A DNA stretch of 52,348 bases from Isotricha intestinalis (GCA_023807065.1 JAJJLU010000403.1:1-52348), one strand, 5' to 3'; positions 1 through 10,665 are shown, counted from the first letter of the stretch. Notes: a model not told the origin generated them from the letters alone. A program made the numbers and translations.

Positions 1-34
1 CCCAATCCCCAATCCCCAATCCCCAATCCCCAAT
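1..34. repeat. Telomere, CCCCAAT repeats
   Basis: The window opens with CCCAAT followed by four perfect CCCCAAT units; unique A+T-rich sequence starts at base 35. C-rich repeats at a 5' end are the expected orientation of a left chromosome end, so the G-strand repeat is ATTGGGG. A 7-base unit differs from the CCCCAA of Tetrahymena and the CCCCAAAA of spirotrich ciliates. I recall CCCCAAT from entodiniomorph rumen ciliates but could not check it. The array is short and may be truncated by assembly. Confidence 0.93.
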
Positions 35-99
35 TTCTCAAATATTATATATATTTTTATGTTTTATTGGAATAAAAAATTTTATCATAAAATTATATT

Positions 100-1488
100 T
101 TATAGAAGTGAGGGAATTTTATGTTTTGACATTTTTTGAATTTCTTCTTTTAAATCATCTTTTTTATATTTGAATCTCCAAAATAAAAATATACTAATTA
201 TTCCAATTATAATTAAAAACACTATAACTAAAGTAATAAATGGGTTTTTATTATCTGAATTCTCATTATTACTTCCACTTAAATCAGCACATAAACCATT
301 ATCAATATAATTTGATTTTAAAAGTTTTATATCATCAAAATAAAAAACTTGACTATCTTTGTTAATTCCTTGAAACATAAATTTTCTAAATTTATCGTCT
401 GTAATATTTAAATCATTTAATTTAATTACATGTTTTTCCCATATTCCAGCAGCTTTAGTGCTAATTCTAATAAAGTGATTATTTTCACTGATAATTTTTA
501 AACAATTATCACATTGTTTTTCACTTTTTAAAAAAAATTCAATTGAATCATACCTTTTAGTTTCAGGTTTAATTCTATTAAAGAACTGAAATACTGACCA
601 ATTAACTAGTTCGACTTTTATACATTTGTTACTCCTTTCTTTACATCCAGAATTATATTCCAAATTTCTAATACAGTTAGATATATCTTGCCATTCTCCT
701 AAAAATTTTCCTTCATCATAAATATTTGTAAAAGCATCATTTAATTTACAGCATTCTTCTTTTTTATAATCTGATACTTTTTTTAAACTATCAACATTAA
801 AATACATATCTTTAGGAAGAGAAAATTGAACTCCTGTATCATGTGAAAAATCTGATTTTATTTCATTTATTTGTGATAAGAGTATTTCTCCAGATATGGC
901 TTCAAATTTTAAGTAAATAGGTAATTTACTAACTCTATCTATTTTCCATTCATTATAATCTCCTTGTCTTTCCAATCCAATCCAATTATTGTTATCAAAT
1001 GAATAATAAACTTTTTTTAATCCAATTATATGATTCATTATAACAAAAGCATAATAATATTCTGACACTTTCTTTTTTGTTTTTAATATTATATTTCCTG
1101 TATGATTGCAAGCAACCATTCTAAAAGTAACATTTAATTTTCCAAGTTCGCTGTCTGCAATAGTTAAGAAAGCGTTTTTATGTAAATCAAAATGTATCAT
1201 ATCTCCACCACAAGCGGCTTCATTTCCTTCAACAGGACAAAATGAATCTACCATAAAATATAGAACTCCATTAGGTCCTATTAATTCATAACAAATTCCA
1301 CATTTTTCTCCATTGTTATAAAATGCTTCGTTCGGAGCTGCTCCATATATTTTGGGAATTCCAAATCCACATGAACCTCCATTTTCATAATCTTCATATG
1401 CAGTTATTCTTCCTAATTGGCATTCTGATATTGGAGATAAGGTTTTTATATAGAATAAATTTATTACAATTAAATAAAAGAATAACAT
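100..1488 (-). CDS. Expansin-like protein, C-terminally membrane-anchored
   Basis: The 462-residue protein has an N-terminal hydrophobic signal (residues 1-18) and then a six-stranded double-psi beta-barrel resembling expansin domain 1 (about 24-130). That barrel carries paired cysteines, VDSFCP near residue 80 and the family HFD motif at H99-D101. An expansin domain 2-like segment follows (about 135-215), then a Cys-containing jelly-roll-like region (about 240-400) that could bind carbohydrate. A transmembrane helix at about 416-437 and a short basic Lys-rich tail end the protein. Expansins loosen cellulose-hemicellulose contacts without hydrolysis, which would suit a fibre-digesting ciliate. 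The TM anchor is unusual, since most expansins are secreted. The TAA stop lies 65 bp from the telomere, so this is the most terminal gene. The start is the first ATG, directly before the signal sequence. Polysaccharide specificity cannot be read from sequence. Confidence 0.85.
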   Translation of the reverse strand: MLFFYLIVINLFYIKTLSPISECQLGRITAYEDYENGGSCGFGIPKIYGAAPNEAFYNNGEKCGICYELIGPNGVLYFMVDSFCPVEGNEAACGGDMIHFDLHKNAFLTIADSELGKLNVTFRMVACNHTGNIILKTKKKVSEYYYAFVIMNHIIGLKKVYYSFDNNNWIGLERQGDYNEWKIDRVSKLPIYLKFEAISGEILLSQINEIKSDFSHDTGVQFSLPKDMYFNVDSLKKVSDYKKEECCKLNDAFTNIYDEGKFLGEWQDISNCIRNLEYNSGCKERSNKCIKVELVNWSVFQFFNRIKPETKRYDSIEFFLKSEKQCDNCLKIISENNHFIRISTKAAGIWEKHVIKLNDLNITDDKFRKFMFQGINKDSQVFYFDDIKLLKSNYIDNGLCADLSGSNNENSDNKNPFITLVIVFLIIIGIISIFLFWRFKYKKDDLKEEIQKMSKHKIPSLL

Positions 1489-3020
1489 TTTTATTAATAA
1501 TTAATATAAAATTTAAATTTGTGCCTTATTTAAATATTTTTAGCTAATATGATTCATAATAAATTACTTTAAAAATAAAAAGAAATAGAAAAATTATAAT
1601 TCAAATTAATTTTTTAATTTTTAATTCAACAATCGATTTGAATATAAAGTAGAAAAAGGGAAAGAAAAATAAATTTGGTTGAAGGGAATATTCAAAAAAA
1701 TAGATAATTATTGAAACAAATAACAAATTTAAGACAAATTTTCTGAAAAATTAATAAAACATATATTATTTATATTATTTTATTTAATGAAAAATAAAAT
1801 AAAACCAATTACAATTCATAAATATGGGGAAATTCTTATTAATTCTTATTTGATAAAAAAATTATATGTAGAAAAAGAAAAAAAATATAATAAAAGGAAA
1901 ATCGAATGTTATTCAATTAATAATTAATGGATAATAAATTTTGTTCAAAATATTATTTTAGTGTCATATTTTCTTTAATTTGATATGAAATATGAATATA
2001 TTTTTTGATCAACATATATACCTTACTTTAACTAATTTTATTGCATCATTCAACATTTATATTGATTCTTCTATTGAATCACATCTATGAATTATATTAA
2101 TTAACATACTGTAATTGAAATCTTATTAAAATTAGATATTTTTTTGTTTCTTTTGAAAAACTATTAAATATAATTTTATGTTATTATATTTTTTCTTTCT
2201 TAGGGATTTCAGAACTTGTTCCTTGACCATATATATTTGATGAAAACAAGAAATTACCTATCTTAAAACATATTTTATTTTTTTATTCTTCATTTTATTA
2301 TTATCATTTATTTACTTTTTGAAGATATATAACCTAAAAATTAATTAATAAATGTTGAAATCTGATTTTCCCAATTTCTTTATTCTATGAATAAAATAAA
2401 TAGGATTAGGAAGTTATAATTGATTAGAGAAGAATTCATACAATCAAATATTTATCAGAAGAGGTTGATGGAAATATATAAGTAATTATTTGTTGCATAG
2501 TAAAATAAATAATTAAGAAAAAAATATTACTTATATATACTTAAAATAAAGTAATTTTTTTTATTTTCTAAAACACTGAAAGTATCATTTAATTGGATAA
2601 ATTTTAAGATTTTTTTTTGAGAATATAGCTCACCATCCTCTATAGTAGATTGGAGATATATTTTTTATTCAATAAATTAAATTTAATATTACTTTTTTCT
2701 TATCATTTTATTGATAAAATCTTTTTATTTGAATAATTTTTCATAATTTTATTGTTGAAGATTATAATATTGATTACTTAATAGATAAAAAAAAAATAAT
2801 TTTCAAATTATTGATATAAAAATTAAATTTATTTTAAGGTTATAATAATTTACTTTTATTTGATAAAATCAAAATTAATTTATTATTTTTTTTTTCTGTG
2901 TTTTAAAAAGTTATCATTTTTTAATTTAATTTTTAAATGAATTAACAATAAAAAGCATATTATTTCAAATAAAAATATGAAAAAACACATTTAAATTATT
3001 TTTTAAGAATTATTTGATTT
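1489..3020. other. Gene-free 1.5 kb spacer
   Basis: This lies upstream of the expansin-like gene and downstream of the methyltransferase. It is almost pure A/T with stops in every frame. It must hold the expansin promoter. Two slightly less A/T-rich patches (about 2400-2510 and 2615-2660) contain short open stretches but no start or credible exon. No tRNA-like or repeat structure was seen. Confidence 0.6.
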
Positions 3021-3683
3021 TTAAGGAGATTGAGCAATTAAACAAAATCTTTTAATAATTTCTCCTTTTTTAGCGTTAGGAGGTTTCCAAATAAAATCTC
3101 TTGCAGGTTTAATTTCAGCTTTTACAAATCCACAATCTTCAACTAATTTTTTAAATTTTTCAGGTTCAAAACCATGGTGAGGTAAAGTATTTTCATGTAC
3201 TTCAACTGGCAACATATCAATCACACATAAATAACTTTGAGGATTTAAAATTTTTAGAAAAGTTTTCAATGTCTCTTCTAAATTTTCAATATGATGAAGA
3301 CACATTGAACAAGTTATTATATCAACTTTTTCTTTATCATATTTTTCAATCGGTTTCATAAAAAATTCATAATTCCTAATCTTATTTTTTTCACAATTTT
3401 TTTTAACTTCTTCAAATATTCCTTCATTAACATCTTGGAAAATTATTTTTTTGACGTTTTTAGCAAAATTTATTCCTACTAATCCTGTTCCTGCTCCAAA
3501 ATCTAAAAGAATAAAATTTTGATATATGTTTATCCAAGATTTAATATCTTCTGCAAATTCTCGTGTTGCTTTTTTATTTTCATCTGTTTCTAATAATTCT
3601 TTTTGACAAACATGATGAAGTGTATGATGATGATGCTCATGATGTGAGTTATTTTCATTTTCTTGATGACCTTTATTTTCCAT
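3021..3683 (-). CDS. Class I SAM-dependent methyltransferase
   Basis: This 220-residue protein has a Rossmann-type methyltransferase core. Motif I is LLDFGAGTGLVG (residues 59-70), where the Gly-rich loop binds S-adenosylmethionine. Motif II follows with FQDVNEG, and CSMCLHHIENLEE lies at the motif IV position, typical of the Methyltransf_11/25 group. The sequence between residues 14 and 24 is strikingly histidine-rich (eight His), suggesting a metal-binding or flexible leader. The size is normal for a single-domain enzyme. The substrate is unknown. The start ATG sits in a very A/T-rich leader, 88 bp from the stop of the next gene upstream on the same strand. Confidence 0.85.
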   Translation of the reverse strand: MENKGHQENENNSHHEHHHHTLHHVCQKELLETDENKKATREFAEDIKSWINIYQNFILLDFGAGTGLVGINFAKNVKKIIFQDVNEGIFEEVKKNCEKNKIRNYEFFMKPIEKYDKEKVDIITCSMCLHHIENLEETLKTFLKILNPQSYLCVIDMLPVEVHENTLPHHGFEPEKFKKLVEDCGFVKAEIKPARDFIWKPPNAKKGEIIKRFCLIAQSP

Positions 3684-3771
3684 TTATTATTATAATAATA
3701 TTTTAACATAATTATATATATTTTCCATATAATATATATTTATTTTATTAATCAAATAAAAAATAAATTAT

Positions 3772-5295
3772 TTATTTCCATATTTTGATATTTTGATCAA
3801 AAGATGTTGAAATAATATTTCCATTATTTAATTGTATTAATCCTATAATACAAGATAAATGAGAATGCTTCTTTTCACTTATACATTCCCAATTATTTCC
3901 ATTTGCTGTGATTTTCCATTGCTTCATATCACCAAAAAAATGATCTTTATGATTGCTTAATTCAGTAGTTATAAAAGTTCCATCATTTAAAGGAATAATA
4001 TTAATATAAACATTATCATTTGGTTTTATAACTAAAGAAATTTGATGATTTTTAATTTCAATTATATAAATTCCAATATAACCAGTGAGAGCCAAATAAT
4101 TATTATTTATCATACAAATAGAATAATTTCCTCCTTTACATTTTATTCTATTAATGGTATGCGTTATTTGCTTTAAATTTATATTTAAAAAATTAACTTT
4201 TTCTTCCCATTCTGATAGCATAACTAAATTGTTATTAGGTATTTCAAGGAATGTACTTATTTTTGGAATTAACATTCTATGAATATTTTTATATATACAC
4301 TCATAATTTAAATTATCCCAAAAAAACAAAGATTGTTCACTTGAACATGAAACTAATAATTTATTATTTAATTCATGTGCTTGATAAACAGTGCCTGTTT
4401 GCTCTTTTAATATAGAAATAATTTTATATTTTGAATATGAATTTTCAAAATCTAAAATTTTAATTTCACTTCCAACACAAACAAGTATTTTATTATCTTT
4501 TGTAATTGAAAGATAATTGATTGGTAATTTAGAGATATAAAAACTTAAAATTGATTCAAAATTTCCTGGTTGAAATATTTTAATAAATCCATCACTATAA
4601 CCTAAAATAAAATAACTATTATCTAATGATAACATTGATGTAACTAAATCTGTATCTTTTTTTGTATATACTGCATCATAATCACTTAATAATTTTATTT
4701 GTTTTTCATTTGAATTTATTACAATTTTTGACTCAAAATAATTTTGAATATATGAAATTTTGTTTATAAGTGTTTCTGTTTTATTTAATTTTATTTCTTC
4801 AATTGTATTATTCAAAATTAAAGGCATTTTAATAAAAATATTATATTGGAATTGACCTTTTCTAATACAATTTTTGTAATCTTCAAATAATTCTTTCATT
4901 TCTTTTATAATTTTTTCTTTTTCTTTTAAAAAAGTTTTATAATATTCATTTAATTTTTCATAAAATTTTTTTATTTCATTCATTATTGAATTAATATCAT
5001 TTTTTGTTTTTTCAAATTGTTTTTCATATGTTATTATATATTTTCTAATATTTTCAACTTCTTTTGTTGATAAAATATATTTCTCAATATCAATTATTGT
5101 ATGATCAATATATTCTTTCAAATGTGTTTCATTACATAAATAACATAATCCAATCTGACAATTTTTGCAAAAATATTCTATTTTATTATAATGTTCTTCA
5201 CATCTTTCTTTAGAATTAAATTCAATATTTTGTAATTGATTAAAATTTATTGGATTATTACTTCTTGGAAAAATGTTTATAATATTTAGATTCAT
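3772..5295 (-). CDS. B-box zinc finger / coiled-coil / WD40-like protein
   Basis: The 507-residue protein begins with a B-box zinc finger: C32xxH35, C43xxC46, C51xxC54, then H58 and H65. A Lys/Glu-rich coiled coil follows at about 75-150. The C-terminal 300 residues form a WD40-like beta-propeller, with repeats such as DYDAVYTKKDTDLVTSMLSL and a final repeat ending NIISTSFDQNIKIWK. No RING finger precedes the B-box, so this is TRIM-like in order but not an evident E3 ligase. Proteins of this kind are scaffolds and are numerous in ciliates. The partner and role are unknown. It shares a 1.17-kb divergent spacer with the next gene. Confidence 0.8.
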   Translation of the reverse strand: MNLNIINIFPRSNNPINFNQLQNIEFNSKERCEEHYNKIEYFCKNCQIGLCYLCNETHLKEYIDHTIIDIEKYILSTKEVENIRKYIITYEKQFEKTKNDINSIMNEIKKFYEKLNEYYKTFLKEKEKIIKEMKELFEDYKNCIRKGQFQYNIFIKMPLILNNTIEEIKLNKTETLINKISYIQNYFESKIVINSNEKQIKLLSDYDAVYTKKDTDLVTSMLSLDNSYFILGYSDGFIKIFQPGNFESILSFYISKLPINYLSITKDNKILVCVGSEIKILDFENSYSKYKIISILKEQTGTVYQAHELNNKLLVSCSSEQSLFFWDNLNYECIYKNIHRMLIPKISTFLEIPNNNLVMLSEWEEKVNFLNINLKQITHTINRIKCKGGNYSICMINNNYLALTGYIGIYIIEIKNHQISLVIKPNDNVYINIIPLNDGTFITTELSNHKDHFFGDMKQWKITANGNNWECISEKKHSHLSCIIGLIQLNNGNIISTSFDQNIKIWK

Positions 5296-6466
5296 TTTTA
5301 ATTAATTTAGAATTAATATTTATATATTTATATATATCAAAGTAAAATAAAAAAATAATTAAAATTTATAACTTTTTTCCTATTGTGTTAAAAATGATAA
5401 AATAATTTTCAATTTTATGTTTGATAATATTTTTTTCCTATTGTGAGATTTTTTGTAGGAGAAATTTGAATTTTTTTGGTGTTAATTGATTTTTTATTTT
5501 CCCCAAGAATAAAATTTTTAATCCGATATTCTAATTCATAAATAGGAAATTCTTTCTTTAGTTTTTTTTTAGAAAGATATAAATACTTCTCTAATATAAT
5601 TTTGTTTAGTTGATTTACAATATAAAAATAAGTTTTAATAATATTTAAATGAAAAAATTGTCATAATAAAAGATTTATATACCATCATTTATATAACTTT
5701 TTTCTTTATAATTTATAAAATATCCTCCTTTATTATATTTATTTTTATTTGTGATATAAAAATGAAGTTAATAATATAATTGATTTAATAAAATTCAAAT
5801 TTATTTTGAAATTCTTTATTCATCAAACAGTATCTTGTTTAATATAATAATATTTGAAAAATTAATTCTTCTAAAACATTTTAAAAATCTTTTTGATCAA
5901 CAGTCAAAAATTTATTAATTTTCTTTATTTAAATGATTTTTAATTTTTATAATTTGTATTTTACAAAATTAATTTAATTGATTTTTAATTTTTGTAACAA
6001 CAAAAATATGAGAATCATAATTTAATTATTAAATGATGGGAAATAAGAAGATATAATGAAATAGGTTAATTATATTTTTTCCTTAAAGAGTACTTTCTAA
6101 ATTTTTTCTACTTGAGTTTAATACATCATAACTAGTTTGAGGTCTAATTTTATATATTTAATTAATGTGGTCAAATTATTCTTGGATAGTTTTGGTTCTT
6201 TATCATCAATGACACAATATCACAAAATGATTGTAAAAAAATCATCAAAAAAAAAATATGTTATTATTTAAATTTGATTTTTCTTAAAATAATCAATAAC
6301 ATAGATAATAATTTTATAATTAATAATTTAATAAAAATTTATGTTAGTAAATCCAAATTATTAAAAAAATTCCTAATTAAATAAATTATGATGAAAAAAA
6401 AAGAAAAAATAAAAAAAATTAAATTAAATTTAAAAAAGAAATAGATATTTAATCTTATTATAAATA
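5296..6466. other. Divergent intergenic region (1.2 kb)
   Basis: This separates the starts of the B-box/WD40 gene (-) and the cyclic-nucleotide-binding-like gene (+), so it should contain both promoters. The sequence is A/T-rich with poly-A/T runs. A less A/T-rich patch at about 6085-6245 carries only very short ORFs. No RNA gene or repeat array was recognised. Confidence 0.55.
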
Positions 6467-8509
6467 ATGAATAAAGCAGAAAAATTAAAGCAAATTATTA
6501 GATCAAGATCACATACTCACTGTACAGATTCTGAATTTTTTGCATTGTTTAGAAATTTTGACACAATAATTGAAATATTAAAATTGGAACCTCAAAATAG
6601 AGAAAAAAAAGAAGTCAAACAATTAATTCCATTTATAATGAAAATTCCTTATTTTTTTGAATTTCTTGCATTTAATGAAAATGATAAAACTTTAGAAAAA
6701 TTATTAATAGAATTTTGTTGGGTATTATCTTATCAAAGTTATGATCAATTTTCAATAATTAAAAAAACTAAAGAATATTCAAATGATTTTATTTTAGTGA
6801 TTTCAGGAAAAATTGCAGTTTTAACATTAGTTATTACATATGAATGCTTAACAGAAGAAGAATATTTAATTTTTTTACTCAAAATGTTTTTATTAAAGGA
6901 AAGTGAGATTATTAGAATTTGTTTAAAATATAATAAAAAAATATTAAATGTAAACAATGAAAATATTGAAAAATACTGTCTTAGTGAATATCAATTTAAA
7001 TATAAAGAATTAAAATTAATTGCTTTACATGAATTATCAAAATATAATTTTCATATTGAAGATCATCATAATCAAATTCCTAATTTAGAAAGTTATATTT
7101 CTGTTACAAAGATACAAACAGAAAATAAAAAAGGAGAAGAAAAACAATTTAAAAAATATTTTTGGATTCCTCATTATGAAAAAATTGCAGAATTCAAAAG
7201 AGGAAGAAATATAGGAGATTTAAGTAAAATAATAAATTATAAATCTATAGAAAAATTTACATATGTTGCAATGGAAAGAACAGAAGTTGGAATATTAAGA
7301 AAAAAAAAATATGATAGACCTCTTTTATTTAATCCTATTCTAATGAAAAAAGAAACATATATTAAAAATATACTTAAAAAGTTTTATATTTTTCAAGATG
7401 TTGATTTGGATTTATTTTCTAAAAATGTTTCAAAATATTTTATTTTTGAAAAGCATTTAAAAGGAGAAAAAATAATTTCTCAAAATTCATTATATGATGG
7501 AATATATCTATTAGTCACTGGGAAAGTAAAAATAACAACAGAAAGAACTTTAGATGAATTAAATGGTTTAATAATATCTTTTCAAAATTCATTGGAAAAT
7601 TTTAATGACTATTTATCTTCTCTAAAAATAAATGAAACAAAATATGAAAAAGAAGATGTCATAAAAAACCCTATTTTTTCTACTGATGAATATATTACAG
7701 CTTCTAAAGGAATTAAAAATATTTCATTGATTGAACTTTCATCATATGAAATATTTGGAACTAATGAATTTTACAATTATAAAAGTAACTTTAATTATTT
7801 TAACGCAATCGTAACAAGTGGACAAGCTATTCTTATTTTTATTCCAAAATGTATTTTTCATTCAATCATTGCAAATGAAATAAAAATTAAAAATGCACTT
7901 ATTACCAAAGTTGAATTTAATGTAAAATTATTTTCTGGTAAATTACAAAAATATAAAAAAGATATTATGTTAACTGTTCAAAATAAAATATTTCAAAAAG
8001 AAAAAAATAAACTTAAAATATTATTATCTCCTAAACAGAATAAAAAAAAGAATTGTAAACATAATTTATTTTTATCTCCTTTAAATTCAATAATAAAACA
8101 AAGTGTGCCTGTTAAAACAATATTTTTAAGAAGTAAAAATAATTCATGTGAAACTTCAAAAATTAATGATATAACTGAATCAAAATTAAATTTTAGTGAT
8201 AATTCAAGAAATATGAAAATAATATTAAATAATAATAATTCTAAAAAATTAATAATGTCAAATAGAAATTCTAGAAATAATGTTTTAAATCAGATAAAAG
8301 TCTTAACTTATCAACCTAAAATGAAAGATAATGATAAAAAATTAGTCAGTCTTAGAACACATAAAAATAATATAAATAAATGTATTATATCTGCAAAAAC
8401 TTTTTTTAATAATTTTCCTTTTACTGTTGTTAAAAAAGAAAAAACTATTTTTCCAAAAATGATTTTAAATCATAGTAGATCTTCTACAAAAAAAACTTTT
8501 TCTGTATAA
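6467..8509 (+). CDS. Protein with two degenerate cyclic-nucleotide-binding-like domains
   Basis: This is a 680-residue protein. The second domain (about 304-470) has the beta-roll signature of a cNMP-binding fold: GEKIISQNSLYDGIYLLVTG followed by KVKI, an insertion of about 60 residues, and a late strand ending ILIFIPKCIF. A first, more divergent copy spans about 75-280, with FILVISGKIAVL near residue 107 and GRNIGDLSKII...VAMERTEVGIL near 246-276. Neither copy has a convincing intact phosphate-binding cassette (GE...R.A), so ligand binding is doubtful. The C-terminal 180 residues are basic, Asn/Lys/Ser-rich low complexity. Families like this are common in ciliates without a known role. No kinase or channel domain is attached. 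Confidence 0.7.
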   Translation: MNKAEKLKQIIRSRSHTHCTDSEFFALFRNFDTIIEILKLEPQNREKKEVKQLIPFIMKIPYFFEFLAFNENDKTLEKLLIEFCWVLSYQSYDQFSIIKKTKEYSNDFILVISGKIAVLTLVITYECLTEEEYLIFLLKMFLLKESEIIRICLKYNKKILNVNNENIEKYCLSEYQFKYKELKLIALHELSKYNFHIEDHHNQIPNLESYISVTKIQTENKKGEEKQFKKYFWIPHYEKIAEFKRGRNIGDLSKIINYKSIEKFTYVAMERTEVGILRKKKYDRPLLFNPILMKKETYIKNILKKFYIFQDVDLDLFSKNVSKYFIFEKHLKGEKIISQNSLYDGIYLLVTGKVKITTERTLDELNGLIISFQNSLENFNDYLSSLKINETKYEKEDVIKNPIFSTDEYITASKGIKNISLIELSSYEIFGTNEFYNYKSNFNYFNAIVTSGQAILIFIPKCIFHSIIANEIKIKNALITKVEFNVKLFSGKLQKYKKDIMLTVQNKIFQKEKNKLKILLSPKQNKKKNCKHNLFLSPLNSIIKQSVPVKTIFLRSKNNSCETSKINDITESKLNFSDNSRNMKIILNNNNSKKLIMSNRNSRNNVLNQIKVLTYQPKMKDNDKKLVSLRTHKNNINKCIISAKTFFNNFPFTVVKKEKTIFPKMILNHSRSSTKKTFSV

Positions 8510-8604
8510 AAAAATATTTACAATTTTTAATTATTTTTTTTCATTAAAAATATAAATTAATTTTATTTAAAAATTGTTTTTATTAATTATTTATCAATTG
8601 GGTA

Positions 8605-9936
8605 ATGATTGATGATGAAAATGAAATAAACACTTCATCAAAAAATAAAACTAAAGAAGAAATAAAATGGAAAGATGAAGATGATGAAAATTTGGAAATA
8701 AATTTAAATTCAAGAAATAAATTAAAAAAATTAAAAAAAGATAAAACAGAATCAATAATAAAAGGAAATGAATATCAAGAAAGAATAAGAGAACAATATA
8801 ATTTAATGCATAATGAGAAAGAAAAAAATTTATTTAAATGGGCAGAAGGAATTGAAGATGATAATTCAAATTCAAATAATATAAATGGGGAATTAGATTT
8901 AATTTTAAAAACAAATAAATCAATAATGAATGATTCTAAAATATTATCTTCATCAAATATTTTAAAAATCAATCAATTGCCTCAAATCACAAAATTACCA
9001 AATTATAAACATAATTCTATAATAACAAGTTTAAATTTTCATCCTTATAAAAATAATATTATTGTATCAACTGGATTAGATAAAACAATGAAAATATTTC
9101 AAATAGAAAAAGAAAATGATAATAAAAGTACATTATTAAAAACAATAAATACAATTGATATGCCAATTTTTTCATCAAATTTTATAACAAATGATGAATT
9201 AATTATAACAGGAAGAAGGAAACATTATTTTATATATAATATTCAATTAAATAAATTAAATAGATTTGAAGGTCATTTTGCAACTTCATCAAATGAAATT
9301 TCATCTTTAGAAAAATGTTTTGTTGGTTTTAATTCTAAAACATATGCTTTTGGAGATAGTAAAGGAAATGCTTTCATATATGATATAAATACAAAAAGAT
9401 TTAAATATGATTTAAAAATTAATTCTTCAATAAATGCAATTTGTTTTGATGAGATTAATATTTATTTAGTTGGAGATCAAAGTGAAATTTTTATTTTTGA
9501 TATTAGAAAATATAGAAATTGTGTAAATAAAATAAATGATAATGGAAATATTTTTACTAATTGTATGGATATTTCTTTTGATTATAATTTTTTAGCAACT
9601 GGAAGTAAAAATGGATATGTGAATGTATATAAAGTAGATGACTTAAAAAATTCTAGTAGTGATGAAGTGGAACCTATTAAAGTTATTAATAATTTAACTA
9701 CTTCATGTGATTATGTTAAGTTTAATAAAAGTAGTAATATTTTAGGAATGAGTTCTAAATGGAAAAAAAATGCAATTAGATTATTTAATTTAGATACAAT
9801 GAAAATGTATTCTAATTTTCCATCTTTTAAAGAAAGAATCAAATATCCCTTTTGTATTGATTTTAATAGTGATAATTCATATTTTGCAATTGGAAATGAT
9901 GAAGGAAAAGTATTTCTTTACCAAACTGAATATTAA
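8605..9936 (+). CDS. UTP18: UTP18 homologue, U3 snoRNP / SSU processome WD40 protein
   Basis: UTP18 is a WD40 component of the U3 small-subunit processome in the nucleolus, needed for early pre-18S rRNA processing. The 443-residue protein has an acidic, Lys-rich N-terminus and then a WD40 propeller from about residue 130. Diagnostic resemblances, compared from memory with yeast and human UTP18, are FHPYKNNIIVSTGLDKTMKIF, the PIKVINNLTTSCDYVKFN block, MKMYSNFP, and the C-terminal FAIGNDEGKVFLYQTEY. The length is slightly under the usual 550-600 residues because the N-terminal tail is shorter. The first in-frame ATG follows an upstream in-frame TAA. It lies 95 bp downstream of the preceding gene on the same strand. 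Confidence 0.9.
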   Translation: MIDDENEINTSSKNKTKEEIKWKDEDDENLEINLNSRNKLKKLKKDKTESIIKGNEYQERIREQYNLMHNEKEKNLFKWAEGIEDDNSNSNNINGELDLILKTNKSIMNDSKILSSSNILKINQLPQITKLPNYKHNSIITSLNFHPYKNNIIVSTGLDKTMKIFQIEKENDNKSTLLKTINTIDMPIFSSNFITNDELIITGRRKHYFIYNIQLNKLNRFEGHFATSSNEISSLEKCFVGFNSKTYAFGDSKGNAFIYDINTKRFKYDLKINSSINAICFDEINIYLVGDQSEIFIFDIRKYRNCVNKINDNGNIFTNCMDISFDYNFLATGSKNGYVNVYKVDDLKNSSSDEVEPIKVINNLTTSCDYVKFNKSSNILGMSSKWKKNAIRLFNLDTMKMYSNFPSFKERIKYPFCIDFNSDNSYFAIGNDEGKVFLYQTEY

Positions 9937-10665
9937 AATCTAATAAATATATTAAACAAATAAAATAAAATTTTTGTTCTATTGATAGATGAAATGACTC
10001 TAGAAATAACATTTTCAATTAAAACTAAAATCATTTTTTCCCCAATTATTAAGATAATTACATTATTTTATTTTTTTTCTTTAAATATTTAAGTATAAAA
10101 TAATAATAATTTCACACCCTCTTCTTCATTATAATTATAACACTTTTATAATTCATGTAATTAATATTCGCTATAAATAAGTCATATTTCATTTAACTTT
10201 TTTAATTTGATTAATAGAACATCATTAATTAATATATAATCAAAACATTGTTAATAATTTTATAATCAAGGTCTAAGAAATCAAAGTATATCATATATTT
10301 ATATAAGAGAACTACATCAATAGTTAATTTGTAAATAAGAAATAATTCATTAATCTCATGAGCAAACAAGATTCAAAATTAGAAGAATAAATTTAATGAT
10401 TTTTTTATTTTGTACATTTTGTATTTAAATATTTTGGGTTAAAACCTGAATAAGATTTAACTTATTTTGAATATTTGAAAAGATGAGATGGATATATTAT
10501 AAAAGTTGAGGTATTTTAAGGGAATCTAAAAGGATTTATTTATTAGGAAAGTAAGTGTTGACAATAAAATCATTATGATAAGGATGTTTATTTATTTAAG
10601 TTAAGATTTTAATTAATTTATTTATATATATTGAAAAATTAAGTTATATATTATATATAAAAATT
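9937..10665. other. Convergent intergenic region (0.7 kb)
   Basis: This lies between the stops of UTP18 (+) and TmcB-like protein A (-). It is A/T-rich with no ORF of note. It presumably holds the 3' UTRs of both genes, and no terminator-like motif could be assigned. Confidence 0.5.

Noticed and set aside
1106..1547. Plus-strand frames over the expansin-like gene
   Set aside because: Antisense shadows of a well-supported coding region.
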